DNA from: a virus
Virus record (IMG/VR): IMGVR_UViG_3300046558_000079
Span: 1-44,792 of that record
Reading direction: 5' to 3' (one strand)
Length of the DNA stretch: 44,792 bases
The position numbers were made by a program, and so were the translations under genes. This document shows, piece by piece, positions 24,075-31,959 of this stretch (the stretch's first letter is position 1; each line of letters begins with the position of its first letter). Below the pieces are notes generated by a model that saw nothing but the letters and a program-made list of their open reading frames with translations, did no database searches and was not told where the DNA came from.

Positions 24075-25658
24075 TTACTCCGCATAAAATCTACCACTAG
24101 GGCTCATGGTCAGCATCTGGCGCTTCGCGTTAAGGTGAGTCAGGGTGTGGGTCGGGCTCCAAGAGCTAAGGCCCTTGTTATATCCCATGTCTAGTTTACC
24201 CATTACGCCACAGGTCCAAATCCCGTCAAAGATACTGGCGCTGTGAGCATGGGCCGTGTTAGCCTTCGTGCCCATGCGGGAGAAGGATCGTGGCGAAGGC
24301 CGTGCCCCGTTTGCGCCTAGATGGCCGTGCATCCCATTCTCAATTCCGCACACCTTGTATGACTGATCTTCAGGGACGAACACAAGGCCAGCTGCATTGT
24401 CAGGACTATAGCGCTTGATAGATTCCCAAAAGATGTTATAGTCGGTAACGCCATCGCGAAGAGCTTTGTATTTACCGAGTTGAGTCTCTAGGAAAAAGAT
24501 AGCGTTTACAGGGTCTTGCCTATAATCACCAGTCTTCAACCATTTAGATAGGGCTGTATCGTGATTCGATTCGATGACAACACTGTTGCACCAATCCCTC
24601 TTCGTCTCACGGAGGAACAGCGCCGCGTCCGTGAACTCGCTCTCCACATTCTCAGTATTATTTACCCACATCTCAAACCTGAAATGGGGATCGTTGATAG
24701 AGTGGTGATTTCTGCGGCGAAAATCGACCGTGTCGTGAAAGAATTGATGGTAAGGTTTCAAGATATCGAGGAGCGAATTACTGACGATATTACGCTTCAT
24801 TGATGGCGAAAAGCCTAAAGCGGCGACTGAAGCTGTTTCATCTAATTTGTCTAAATGAATGTCGCCCCACGTAATTGCAGCGACTCGATTGCCTTCTATA
24901 ACGCCATCTGCTGTGACATAGCGTGTCAAGTCGTAGAAATTACCTGTATCATCTTCGCCCATGAGGTGACGGCAGAAGAATTCGCCGTTGGCACAAACCT
25001 CAACCAGAACAGCACCATATGTGTGATGAAATTCAGCAATCAGGCCCGCCCTTTTTTGAACATAATTAGGCTTAGAGATCGTGCCAGTCGTCATGACGAT
25101 CTTTGCTGGATCGCCCTTCATCATTGGTACAGATTCTAGACGAATCTTTGCGTGCGGAATGATGCCCCACTTGTTTTCGGTATAAGTCTTTAGCCCTAGC
25201 AGTGGGTCACTTGCCGTGGGGAGGATATTCATTTCCCCGGCGAACACAACATTGTCACCTAGCAGGACTCGGTCATTCGTGAGATAAGGTTGAACCTCGT
25301 AAGGGAAAACAACTTTGTGCTTGCTATGCTCTTGGAAAAGTGATTTATTGTAGGTATAACCAGAAACCATAATTTGAGCATCGAGGTAATCGGCATAAAC
25401 TTTAAGCACATCGAAGAAAGGGTGAATCTTGGTTCCGTCTTGAACACTGGTGAGGATGTAGCGCTTTACCACACCCTTCTTCTTAGGTGCTTTAAAAACT
25501 ACCGGCTTGATAACTTTAGTTTCGGTAAGGTTCCCGGTGCGAATTCTGCGCACCGCGTCTGAGAATGTTGACTTAGGAATTCCTAATTCTTTAGCTGCTT
25601 TGCGGGCACTGCCATACTTTTTGATGGCATGGAAAATTTCTTTGTCCGATAAATTCAT
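24075..25658 (-). CDS. HTH + calcineurin-like metallophosphoesterase (possible T5 A1-like nuclease)
   Basis: A 527-residue protein. Residues ~5-42 form a helix-turn-helix of the Fis/transposase type (YGSARKAAKELGIPKSTFSD). The C-terminal half carries metallophosphoesterase motifs in order: D266-x-H268 (WGDIHLDK), an Asp near 309-312, N365-H366-D367 (ESNHDTAL), H444-G-H446 and H470-x-H472. This is the metal-site set of Mre11-type nucleases. The size and layout recall the T5 A1 protein involved in host DNA degradation, but I cannot confirm homology by eye. It is the first gene after the promoter at 25696. The middle (~65-255) is an unrecognised beta-rich region. A role in host DNA breakdown or DNA-end processing is inferred. 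Confidence 0.72.
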   Translation of the reverse strand: MNLSDKEIFHAIKKYGSARKAAKELGIPKSTFSDAVRRIRTGNLTETKVIKPVVFKAPKKKGVVKRYILTSVQDGTKIHPFFDVLKVYADYLDAQIMVSGYTYNKSLFQEHSKHKVVFPYEVQPYLTNDRVLLGDNVVFAGEMNILPTASDPLLGLKTYTENKWGIIPHAKIRLESVPMMKGDPAKIVMTTGTISKPNYVQKRAGLIAEFHHTYGAVLVEVCANGEFFCRHLMGEDDTGNFYDLTRYVTADGVIEGNRVAAITWGDIHLDKLDETASVAALGFSPSMKRNIVSNSLLDILKPYHQFFHDTVDFRRRNHHSINDPHFRFEMWVNNTENVESEFTDAALFLRETKRDWCNSVVIESNHDTALSKWLKTGDYRQDPVNAIFFLETQLGKYKALRDGVTDYNIFWESIKRYSPDNAAGLVFVPEDQSYKVCGIENGMHGHLGANGARPSPRSFSRMGTKANTAHAHSASIFDGIWTCGVMGKLDMGYNKGLSSWSPTHTLTHLNAKRQMLTMSPSGRFYAE

Positions 25659-25695
25659 TCTTTTTATTTTTCTACTTTATGTTAAAATCGTGAGA

Positions 25696-25724
25696 AGCGT
25701 ATCATATAAAAATTAAAAAGTCAA
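25696..25724 (-). promoter_or_regulatory. Sigma70-type promoter for the HTH/phosphoesterase gene
   Basis: On the - strand TTGACT (25724-25719) and TACGCT (25701-25696) are 17 bases apart. The -35 context ACTTGACTTTTTA is the same as at the nrd promoter (12167-12172). The -10 is weak. The gap 25659-25734 holds only this promoter and the leader. Confidence 0.65.
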
Positions 25725-25734
25725 GTGATCATCT

Positions 25735-26493
25735 TTAATTTTCTTTAATCCTCTTCATCATTTCAGCGCCGTTTGATCTAACGATTCTGTAACGCCCTGT
25801 TCTATTTATGATTTTCGCTACATGGCCAAAAAGTTCGTATTCGCGCGAACTAGGCACAACAATTTCTTCTTTATAAAAATAAACACCCAGCATTGCGTCA
25901 TCGCCGTAGGCGTGCCAAACATTGATATCGCGTTCTTTCAGCATGGCTTTAATTTGCTGAACACTGACACCGTTTAACTGCTTCTGGCTCCACAACGATT
26001 GAGCGACTTGCTGATACGCGTTTGTGGCGCAATCAATGAACCTGAACCTCTTGCTATCTGTCGCGACATTCTCTGGTCCGCCATAGACACGGCAGTCAAA
26101 ACCATTATAGTTTGTGACCTTATATCCTTGAATTAATTTATAAAATTCTGTGGAACAGTAGCTTGCCATCAGAGTTGCGAGCTTCACGACGCGACCTGAG
26201 TGTGGATGCTCGACCCAACCAGTTCCGTTACGGTTCTGGCGAGGGTGCCAGATCAAAGTTATTTCATCGCTTTGGGTATAACTTTCAGTCGCGCCGAAAC
26301 GTTCCATCAACAGCTTTGTCACATCTGCCATTGTCTCACGTAGCGTAGCGTCGAATGGGCGAGTCAGCCCCTTGGTGAAGTTGTGAAACCCATGCCCATC
26401 CAATCGAGCCACCATGTATTGGTCAGCCGGGATATAAGTTTCGACGCTATCTTCCAGCGTTTTTAAATAATCAAACTCTGCTAAATTTTTCAT
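25735..26493 (-). CDS. Thg1-like 3'-5' RNA polymerase (tRNA-His guanylyltransferase family)
   Basis: A 252-residue member of the Thg1 family, which adds nucleotides to tRNA 5' ends in the 3'-to-5' direction. The first metal-binding motif is ARLDGHGFHNFTKGL (Asp ~30) and the second is YTQSDEITLIW, both diagnostic of the family. The FDCRVYGGPENVATD block also fits. Bacterial and phage relatives (Thg1-like proteins) repair 5'-truncated tRNAs rather than adding G-1. GAGG lies 6 bases before the ATG, and the gene overlaps the end of the BCS1-like gene by 23 bases, so the two are co-translated. Together with RNA ligases, kinase and RlaP further right, it suggests tRNA repair. Confidence 0.9.
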   Translation of the reverse strand: MKNLAEFDYLKTLEDSVETYIPADQYMVARLDGHGFHNFTKGLTRPFDATLRETMADVTKLLMERFGATESYTQSDEITLIWHPRQNRNGTGWVEHPHSGRVVKLATLMASYCSTEFYKLIQGYKVTNYNGFDCRVYGGPENVATDSKRFRFIDCATNAYQQVAQSLWSQKQLNGVSVQQIKAMLKERDINVWHAYGDDAMLGVYFYKEEIVVPSSREYELFGHVAKIINRTGRYRIVRSNGAEMMKRIKEN

Positions 26494-27754
26494 TCAAAAC
26501 CTCAATAACTCTATCAACGCCCTCGTCATAATATTGCAGGATCAGGTCTTGCAGCACAGCACCGGGGATCGGCTCATACTCCTTGACAAAGCCTGTCGCG
26601 CCATCTACCTCAAAAAAGAACTTGACCATGCGGATAATCTCAGGCGTTTCCAATGGCTTAATCTCAATCACGTCATCGAAACGTCCCTTTCTGAAAAGGG
26701 CTGGATCGAGCTTACCTAAGTGGTTAGTAGTTGCAACCAGTATGAAATTCTCAGGCGCATTAATGCCGTCGATTGCGTTCAGTAGATCGGCAAGAGTAAT
26801 CAGGCTGAACTTCCCGGCATTATTATTTCCAGTGGATGAGTCGTCATCATCGTCATCGTCTGGCGCTTCGTCTCGCTTAGCCGTGATATTATCTGTGTCA
26901 ATATCTTCCATAATACCTAGATAAGAAGCTCTAACCCTTTCACTGCTGTAATCATCTTCGTAGATATTATTCAAAGCAACAGCAAGTCCCGGAAGTCTGG
27001 TAGGGCTTACCATAACGACGTGACGATTAGTGATGGAAGCGATGTATTTCGCCAGTGTGGTTTTACCCGTACCGGGAACACCATGCAGAAGAATGGCATA
27101 CTTATAAGGGATGCCGCGATCCTCGTACCACGCCCTATTGTTTTGGAAGAACCTAATTCTCTTCTCAATATGTTCCAAAATATCGGGAGAGATGAACACG
27201 CCTTCTCTCTTGCGCTTTGGCATATCTTTCAGATGCTGTACATACTCCTTGTCGAGAGAGTAGATTTTTATTTTATCTTTATTTTTCGCCTTACGCTCTT
27301 CGAAGAAATCTTCGTAAAGCTTTAATACTTTTTTCTTCGACGTGAAGAAATGCGTCACGGTCAGGTCTTGCTTAAAATCCTTACTATCAGACTTCTCTTT
27401 CTGCCGATCCAGCTTAACGATGTGACCACGAAATCTGGTCCACGACGTACCGAGGCCAACGCTCATTTTCTCTCCGTCTAGAATGTTCTGTCGGGATAAG
27501 AAGTTTATGGTGTTTGCATTCAGTTCAGTCACAACATCAACAAAGTTATCATTATCGCTGAACACGTTGATCGTGATAGTGGATCTGTGATACACCGCGT
27601 CCCAAACCTTACCCGGAATGCTTTTCAAGGCGTACATCACACCTGAAAGCATGACAGTGCCAATGCCAGCTATGAGAAAATCATTTTTAAGCTGAGCCTG
27701 TAGCCAAATATGAAACTGCGATTCTGCTACAGTAGTAATCGTAGAAAGGTCCAT
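26471..27754 (-). CDS. BCS1-like membrane-anchored AAA ATPase
   Basis: A 427-residue AAA protein. A transmembrane helix (~25-43) is followed by the BCS1-type middle domain (~55-190) and an AAA module. Walker A is HGVPGTGKTT (225-232), Walker B is IMEDID (281-286), an Asp-rich insert lies at about 299-305, and later comes the ATTNHLGKLDPALFRKGRFD block, the BCS1/AAA sensor and arginine-finger region. Mitochondrial BCS1 translocates folded proteins; bacterial and phage homologues are poorly understood. The overlap with the Thg1-like gene suggests shared expression, although no link between the two families is established that I know of. Confidence 0.87.
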   Translation of the reverse strand: MDLSTITTVAESQFHIWLQAQLKNDFLIAGIGTVMLSGVMYALKSIPGKVWDAVYHRSTITINVFSDNDNFVDVVTELNANTINFLSRQNILDGEKMSVGLGTSWTRFRGHIVKLDRQKEKSDSKDFKQDLTVTHFFTSKKKVLKLYEDFFEERKAKNKDKIKIYSLDKEYVQHLKDMPKRKREGVFISPDILEHIEKRIRFFQNNRAWYEDRGIPYKYAILLHGVPGTGKTTLAKYIASITNRHVVMVSPTRLPGLAVALNNIYEDDYSSERVRASYLGIMEDIDTDNITAKRDEAPDDDDDDDSSTGNNNAGKFSLITLADLLNAIDGINAPENFILVATTNHLGKLDPALFRKGRFDDVIEIKPLETPEIIRMVKFFFEVDGATGFVKEYEPIPGAVLQDLILQYYDEGVDRVIEVLNEKFSRV

Positions 27755-27756
27755 TA

Positions 27757-28275
27757 TTAAATCAACTTTCTAAACTCTTTAAGAAACTTCTCCTTTGCCT
27801 CTGCCGGGGTCCAAGGATGGAACTTCTCATCTACTTGCCTAATAATTGAAACGTCGATTGGAGCGCCCCAATGTTTAATAAACGTTGTGCCTTCGAAGTC
27901 AAGCAGAAGCTTGTCATAAATTTTGAGATAGCGGTGCTCTTCTTCAGTAGGAATACGTCCAAGAAATTTTTTATAAATTTTGGCTTGAATATTATCTTCC
28001 AGCTTTCTAAAGTCTGGAAGAATATTCTTGAACGGCGTTGGCATGTCAGAGCCATAAGCTTCACTGCCGTCATGAAGAAGACCAAGCATTTGATTTCGTT
28101 GCATGAAGCGAGCGACATAAACACTGTGCTGTGCCACGCTATAGAACGCGCTACAATGACCGGACCACCGGCAATTCATCGAAAGGGCGTGGGCAATATC
28201 TTCAATATCAAAATCGTCTTCAGTGAATTTGAGGGGATTAAAATCAATCCCCGTAAATGTTGTAATATAACCCAT
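27757..28275 (-). CDS. HD-domain 5'-deoxynucleotidase (YfbR-like)
   Basis: A 172-residue HD phosphohydrolase. The motifs RWSGHCSAFYSVAQHS and LLHDGSEAYGSDMPTPFK carry the H...HD...D metal ligands in the YfbR pattern; YfbR removes phosphate from deoxynucleoside monophosphates. I chose the ATG at 28275 because the HD domain starts just after it and the longer reading (to 28371) runs into the upstream gene. In a phage this could drain unwanted dNMPs or feed salvage. It lies two bases upstream of the BCS1-like gene. Confidence 0.85.
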   Translation of the reverse strand: MGYITTFTGIDFNPLKFTEDDFDIEDIAHALSMNCRWSGHCSAFYSVAQHSVYVARFMQRNQMLGLLHDGSEAYGSDMPTPFKNILPDFRKLEDNIQAKIYKKFLGRIPTEEEHRYLKIYDKLLLDFEGTTFIKHWGAPIDVSIIRQVDEKFHPWTPAEAKEKFLKEFRKLI

Positions 28276-28292
28276 AAAATTAAAATTTCCAA

Positions 28293-28607
28293 TTACATAA
28301 AGCTGTGGAAAATATATCCGAATGTGAGACTGACAAGCGGAACAGTAAGTCGTTTCGCCGTGGCGGTCCACAGTTTTTCCGTCGCTGACGCGGCACTTTC
28401 ATGCTTATCCAAGGCGTAGCCGTAGAATAAGAAGCCTCGGATAGCGATAATGCCAAGGGCGTGAGCCATGCCAATGACAGGAACACCTAGTGGTACAATG
28501 AACCAGAGCCAGAGATAGGCAAAGGCATAAGCGTTTAGAAATACCCCGAAAATAGTAGAAACAATATTAGCAATCAAGGCAGTAGCAGTGGCTTTATCTT
28601 CAGTCAT
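28293..28607 (-). CDS. Small multi-pass membrane protein
   Basis: A 104-residue protein starting at the ATG at 28607, which overlaps the thymidine kinase stop by 8 bases. It has at least two hydrophobic helices (ALIANIVSTIFGVFLNAYAF, then LWLWFIVPLGVPVIGMAHAL) and a third near the C-terminus. No family is recognised. The open frame continues to 28694, but this would lie deep in the tdk gene. Confidence 0.68.
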   Translation of the reverse strand: MTEDKATATALIANIVSTIFGVFLNAYAFAYLWLWFIVPLGVPVIGMAHALGIIAIRGFLFYGYALDKHESAASATEKLWTATAKRLTVPLVSLTFGYIFHSFM

Positions 28608-29166
28608 GAGCTTCTTTCCAATGGCGTCGGCAAACCGACTCGTAGTCACTGTCGCCAACTTCGACAACAGATGAAGTGATAATAGGAACGCCATTTTGGC
28701 GTCTGATGATTTGAGTTGCCTTAGCGCCGCAGTGGCACACAGTTTTTAATTCTTTAATTTGATCCGCGAGGGCGAGGAGGGCGTGGATCGCGGGTCCGAA
28801 CAGTTCGCCGTTGGAATTGTTCTTCAGGCCGTAGCAGAGAACGGGGATTTTAAAATGATCAACAATATCAGCTAGTTCGCTAATTTGCGCTGCGGTGAAA
28901 AATTGGATTTCATCGACAAAAATGACAGACTTGTCCCAATCAAACATTGAGACCTTCTCAACAAACAGGTCGTCTGAATTAAGGGCGACGGCTGCTTTTT
29001 GAATTCCAACTCTAGAACTGATGTAACCTATTCCGTCTCGATTGTCAAGCCCTGAAGTGAAATAATATACTTTCCAACCTTTAGTTTCATAATTATGTGC
29101 GGCTTGGAGCAAGGCAGTTGATTTGCCAGCATTCATAACACTATAGAAAAAATGAAGTTTAGCCAT
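28600..29166 (-). CDS. tdk: Thymidine kinase, type II
   Basis: A 188-residue type II thymidine kinase. The P-loop is FFYSVMNAGKST (~6-17), Walker B is VIFVDEIQFF, the lid/substrate loop is CYGLKNNSNGELF, and the zinc-site cysteines are in VCHCGAKA with one more in ESVCRRHW. It salvages thymidine to dTMP, parallel to ThyX. The start overlaps the stop of the upstream 55-codon gene (TAATG). Confidence 0.93.
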   Translation of the reverse strand: MAKLHFFYSVMNAGKSTALLQAAHNYETKGWKVYYFTSGLDNRDGIGYISSRVGIQKAAVALNSDDLFVEKVSMFDWDKSVIFVDEIQFFTAAQISELADIVDHFKIPVLCYGLKNNSNGELFGPAIHALLALADQIKELKTVCHCGAKATQIIRRQNGVPIITSSVVEVGDSDYESVCRRHWKEAHD

Positions 29167-29333
29167 TAGCTCGTAACTTCTTTCTTTTTAATGTTTCCGA
29201 ATTGGTCTTGAAGAACATAAACGTTACCGATACAGCCTTTAGTGCCTTCGTAAGTTTCCCCAAAAAGAGGATATGTTTCTACGATGATCCACTTACGGCG
29301 TGTAAATAAAAAGTCCCAAATCGCGATTAACAT
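29166..29333 (-). CDS. Small hypothetical protein (55 aa)
   Basis: A 55-codon gene found in the gap upstream of tdk. The ATG follows the upstream stop directly (TAAATG) and its own stop overlaps the tdk ATG (TAATG). The product is basic with a hydrophobic start (LIAIWDFLFTRRKW) and a beta-rich remainder (GCIGNVYVLQDQFGN). No family is recognised. Confidence 0.68.
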   Translation of the reverse strand: MLIAIWDFLFTRRKWIIVETYPLFGETYEGTKGCIGNVYVLQDQFGNIKKKEVTS

Positions 29334-29492
29334 TTAAGAGCCGTTCCATTCCCATTGATCGTATGTCTTAGCAAGTTCTCGTTCCACCAGAGCAATAAAA
29401 ATTCTAAGATCGTGGTGCGTCAGTTCGACGTAGCGTGAATCTAAGGCTTCTTTATTTTTAAGCCGCGTCAATAGAATTTCGTAATCCAGCAT
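29334..29492 (-). CDS. Small hypothetical protein (52 aa)
   Basis: A 52-residue helical protein starting at the ATG that overlaps the upstream stop (TGATG at 29492). It contains a TRLKNKEALDSRYVELTHHD stretch. The frame is open further upstream, but the coupling supports this start. No family is recognised. Confidence 0.62.
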   Translation of the reverse strand: MLDYEILLTRLKNKEALDSRYVELTHHDLRIFIALVERELAKTYDQWEWNGS

Positions 29493-29725
29493 CAGTACCA
29501 ATCCGCTTCTGACTGTTCCATAAATTGAATTGGATAATCGTTCGGAAGATAGTTCCAAATAGTGGAACTGTCCCATCCGCCTCCGCTAAGTGATTCACCG
29601 TCTTCGGCATATAGAATGTCACCGTTTTTATTAACATAAGCGGCGTAGCAAGACGAGCCGCGTTCCGAGACAATTACAATTTTACTCCCCGGTACGGGAG
29701 TCTCTGTCTCGAATTTACTCCACAT
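29492..29725 (-). CDS. Small hypothetical protein, DUF551-like pattern
   Basis: A 77-residue protein (82 if started at 29740; an ATG at 29734 is also in frame). The layout W-S-x-x-E-T-x-x-P-x-P-G-S-K ... W-N-Y-L-P recalls the DUF551 family of small phage proteins, but it is too short for certainty. Its stop overlaps the next start (TGATG). Confidence 0.6.
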   Translation of the reverse strand: MWSKFETETPVPGSKIVIVSERGSSCYAAYVNKNGDILYAEDGESLSGGGWDSSTIWNYLPNDYPIQFMEQSEADWY

Positions 29726-29915
29726 CGTAATCATACTCAAATTTAATTTTTAAAACTTCTTCAGCAAAATTGCGAAAATTGTAATGTGCATCACTGCCGC
29801 GATACTCGTATGTCTCGCCGTCATAATGGAACACGTTTACCGTTTCGTAATTGGAGCAACATCCGTCGCCACAGGTCCAATAATCGTCGCGCTCTTCTAC
29901 TTTAATCGTTATCAT
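29715..29915 (-). CDS. Small hypothetical protein with a CxxxCC cluster
   Basis: A 66-residue acidic protein starting at 29915, with an excellent GGTGGAG Shine-Dalgarno 5 bases upstream. It contains WTCGDGCCSNYE near the N-terminus, a possible metal-binding cluster. It overlaps both neighbours by 11-14 bases. No family is recognised. Confidence 0.66.
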   Translation of the reverse strand: MITIKVEERDDYWTCGDGCCSNYETVNVFHYDGETYEYRGSDAHYNFRNFAEEVLKIKFEYDYDVE

Positions 29916-30087
29916 AAATTCTCCACCCATCTTCAAAGAAAGGATCATTTGTTTCGGCACTGTTCTCGGCTAGGCCTGAAACTTCTTTTGTAAATATGTA
30001 GCCATCATTATTGACTTTAATAATAATTCTTTTAATTTCTTTACTATTTTTGAATTGAAGCACGTCGCCGGATTTATAACGAATCAT
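29902..30087 (-). CDS. Small hypothetical protein (61 aa)
   Basis: A 61-residue, probably SH3-like or KOW-like beta-rich protein (MIRYKSGDVLQFKNSKEIKR, then VNNDGYIF). The ATG overlaps the upstream 51-codon gene's stop (ATGA). No firm family. Confidence 0.66.
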   Translation of the reverse strand: MIRYKSGDVLQFKNSKEIKRIIIKVNNDGYIFTKEVSGLAENSAETNDPFFEDGWRIYDND

Positions 30088-30239
30088 TTAAAACCTCTAT
30101 TCAATTCGTAAGCTATGAAATTTCGATAACCATAAGCAAACGATTCATTCATCCATTTTTCTGCCAGCGCTAATTCATCAACAACGCCAACATTAAACCA
30201 AACCATATTTTCAAGTTCCCGCAGGACGTACACTGTCAT
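30084..30239 (-). CDS. Small hypothetical protein (51 aa)
   Basis: A 51-codon gene found by reading the gap. GGGAG lies 7 bases before the ATG, inside the end of the upstream gene; the stop overlaps the next ATG (ATGA). The product is helical with many aromatics (ENMVWFNVGVVDELALAEKW). No family is recognised. Confidence 0.65.
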   Translation of the reverse strand: MTVYVLRELENMVWFNVGVVDELALAEKWMNESFAYGYRNFIAYELNRGFK

Positions 30240-30528
30240 TAAGATACTCCCTTAAGTCATTGGGGAAGTGTGTAACGAGTGGATCAAACTCTTCGCCAGC
30301 CACGAATTTGTGACCCACGAGGTAGCAATAACCGTACCTACCGTCAGTGCCGTCTAGTGAAACAACGGCACGGCGTTTCTTATCTTCACTGGTCCACTCG
30401 TAAATGATTTCTAAATAATCTTCGTCCCACCAAACATCTGGTTGCCATTTTAGGTCAACCAGATGTTTTTCGAAGTGATATCGTTCCACGTCTAAAGGCG
30501 TATCTAAATTATCCACTAATGGCACCAT
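30211..30528 (-). CDS. Hypothetical protein
   Basis: A 105-residue acidic, aromatic-rich protein (WQPDVWWDEDYLEIIYEWTS). No family is recognised. It overlaps the RlaP-like gene by 13 bases, so it is probably translated with it, and it overlaps the following 51-codon gene by 29 bases. Confidence 0.7.
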   Translation of the reverse strand: MVPLVDNLDTPLDVERYHFEKHLVDLKWQPDVWWDEDYLEIIYEWTSEDKKRRAVVSLDGTDGRYGYCYLVGHKFVAGEEFDPLVTHFPNDLREYLNDSVRPAGT

Positions 30529-31535
30529 TCCGCTTTGTGAAGACCATAATCTTCTGTGATCCTATCGAGGTGGAGATCATGAACAATTTCGTCCATAAAT
30601 TTAACGTCCACTTCAGGTGGCAAATCAGATACTAACATTAATTTTTCCAATTTGTCAAGATTATCTTCTAACATTGAAGCGATTTCTTTATAAGGATGCT
30701 CCCCTCTTTTGATTGTTAGAAGTTCAGCAGCGTTGTGACGCGGAAACGTAATCGTATTGAACTGAAGTAACTCCATGGCCTGCTCAGAGACCCGTATAGC
30801 GTGATACAGCGCTTTCCAGTCCACACCCTCATTCTGTTCAGCCATGAGAGCCCTAGAGCCATACTCATCGAAGCTGCGCTTGTAGATCGCGTGAGCCTCT
30901 TTCAGAGCAATGGTGTAGCCCACCTTGCGGTTAATCGCTTCAAAGTATTCCACAGTTTCCGTTGAACCTTTGGCCACAGGCATTTCAACAAACTGAGAAT
31001 GCTCATTGACTACGATGAAGCGCTCAAGCTCTTCATGGAACATCGGAACGTCTTTGATTTTGGTGTTAGCGCCATAGCTCGCGACCCAAAATGAAAACAG
31101 GTCCATCGCGTTACGAGAAGTTGCTACACGCGATCCGCGTATACCATATTTTGCGGCCTGCGTTTTCACATATCCTACGAAACCTTTAATATCTCGTGAT
31201 ACCAGTCTGTGTTTATTTGGCAGGATAATATCTCTCCACTCAGACGACATAACAATTGCTTTTTCAACCGGAACGTGTAACAATTCTTGGGCAACCATGT
31301 CGCCCTTTTTCAGCATGTCGAAGAACTTCAGGAGTGAAAAACTTTCGTCATCGATGTCATCCACAGTGTTTTTTGTCTTATCACTGCCTGTGCTGTTGGA
31401 GATGACACGTGCCGTGTCCTGCATCACGAGATCACGACCAGCCGGGATATGCACTCCCTTATAGTCAGTATCACTTGTTGGAGTTTTCGTGCCGTACAAA
31501 TCGCTGCCAAAACTAACTTTAAATAATTGTTTCAT
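30516..31535 (-). CDS. RlaP-like nucleotidyltransferase
   Basis: A 339-residue member of the DNA polymerase beta nucleotidyltransferase superfamily. The N-terminal motif FGSDLYGTKTPTSDTDYKGV (G-S...S-D-x-D) is the nucleotide- and metal-binding signature of the RlaP (RNA ligase-associated, PF10127) family. The remaining ~270 residues are mostly helical, as in that family. RlaP proteins are found beside RNA ligases in predicted RNA-repair systems. Here two RNA ligases, a 5'-kinase and a Thg1-like protein are encoded on the same strand, which fits that role. The target and added nucleotide are unknown. Confidence 0.82.
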   Translation of the reverse strand: MKQLFKVSFGSDLYGTKTPTSDTDYKGVHIPAGRDLVMQDTARVISNSTGSDKTKNTVDDIDDESFSLLKFFDMLKKGDMVAQELLHVPVEKAIVMSSEWRDIILPNKHRLVSRDIKGFVGYVKTQAAKYGIRGSRVATSRNAMDLFSFWVASYGANTKIKDVPMFHEELERFIVVNEHSQFVEMPVAKGSTETVEYFEAINRKVGYTIALKEAHAIYKRSFDEYGSRALMAEQNEGVDWKALYHAIRVSEQAMELLQFNTITFPRHNAAELLTIKRGEHPYKEIASMLEDNLDKLEKLMLVSDLPPEVDVKFMDEIVHDLHLDRITEDYGLHKAEWCH

Positions 31536-31547
31536 CTATATTTTCTC

Positions 31548-31775
31548 TTATGCAATAGGCATTTTAATCTTCGTATCTAACTTCATATCTGAGATAGGTG
31601 CCAGTGGGATAAACTGCTTTGTCATACTTATCAGCGCCCCATGTGCTTCCTTGTAGAAATTGTACTCAACTGTCAATCGTCCTTCAAAATCTAAGAATGA
31701 TGATATATTCTTATGGACGATGACGGCTGCACTAGGACGTTCAACCCATACGTAAATATTTCTTTTCTTCGTCAT
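31548..31775 (-). CDS. Small hypothetical protein
   Basis: A 75-residue beta-rich protein (RNIYVWVERPSAAVIVHKN, then LTVEYNFYKEAHGALISMTK). It overlaps the preceding gene by 35 bases. No family is recognised. Confidence 0.62.
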   Translation of the reverse strand: MTKKRNIYVWVERPSAAVIVHKNISSFLDFEGRLTVEYNFYKEAHGALISMTKQFIPLAPISDMKLDTKIKMPIA

Positions 31776-31959
31776 TTAAATGTGCCGTTTCCGTGATAAT
31801 ATATGTCAATATATGGGTTTTTTCATCATACTTGAAATCAAGATGCGGGACCATGAATTGCTGACAAGCCCTAAGTATCTGCTTCATCATTTCTTCTCTA
31901 ACAGAAAAATGAAGGCGACTCTCGCCGCCTTCAGTATCAATCTTATAATCCGAGAACAT
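31741..31959 (-). CDS. Small hypothetical protein
   Basis: A 72-residue protein beginning directly after the stop of the secreted binding-protein gene (TAAATG), so it is co-expressed with it. It contains a LHFSVREEMMKQILRACQQF helix and a beta hairpin (FKYDEKTHILTYIITETA). No signal peptide. No family is recognised. Confidence 0.66.
   Translation of the reverse strand: MFSDYKIDTEGGESRLHFSVREEMMKQILRACQQFMVPHLDFKYDEKTHILTYIITETAHLNDEEKKYLRMG

Noticed and set aside
12524-28275. Z-genome (diaminopurine) module from MazG-like, HD phosphohydrolase and family A polymerase genes
   Set aside because: The defining PurZ (adenylosuccinate synthetase-like) gene is not in the window. The HD protein looks like YfbR rather than DatZ, and the three genes are not clustered.
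27871-28419. 182-residue + strand open frame opposite the HD and membrane-protein genes
   Set aside because: It is antisense to two supported genes, has no promoter or Shine-Dalgarno, and its protein has no recognisable features.
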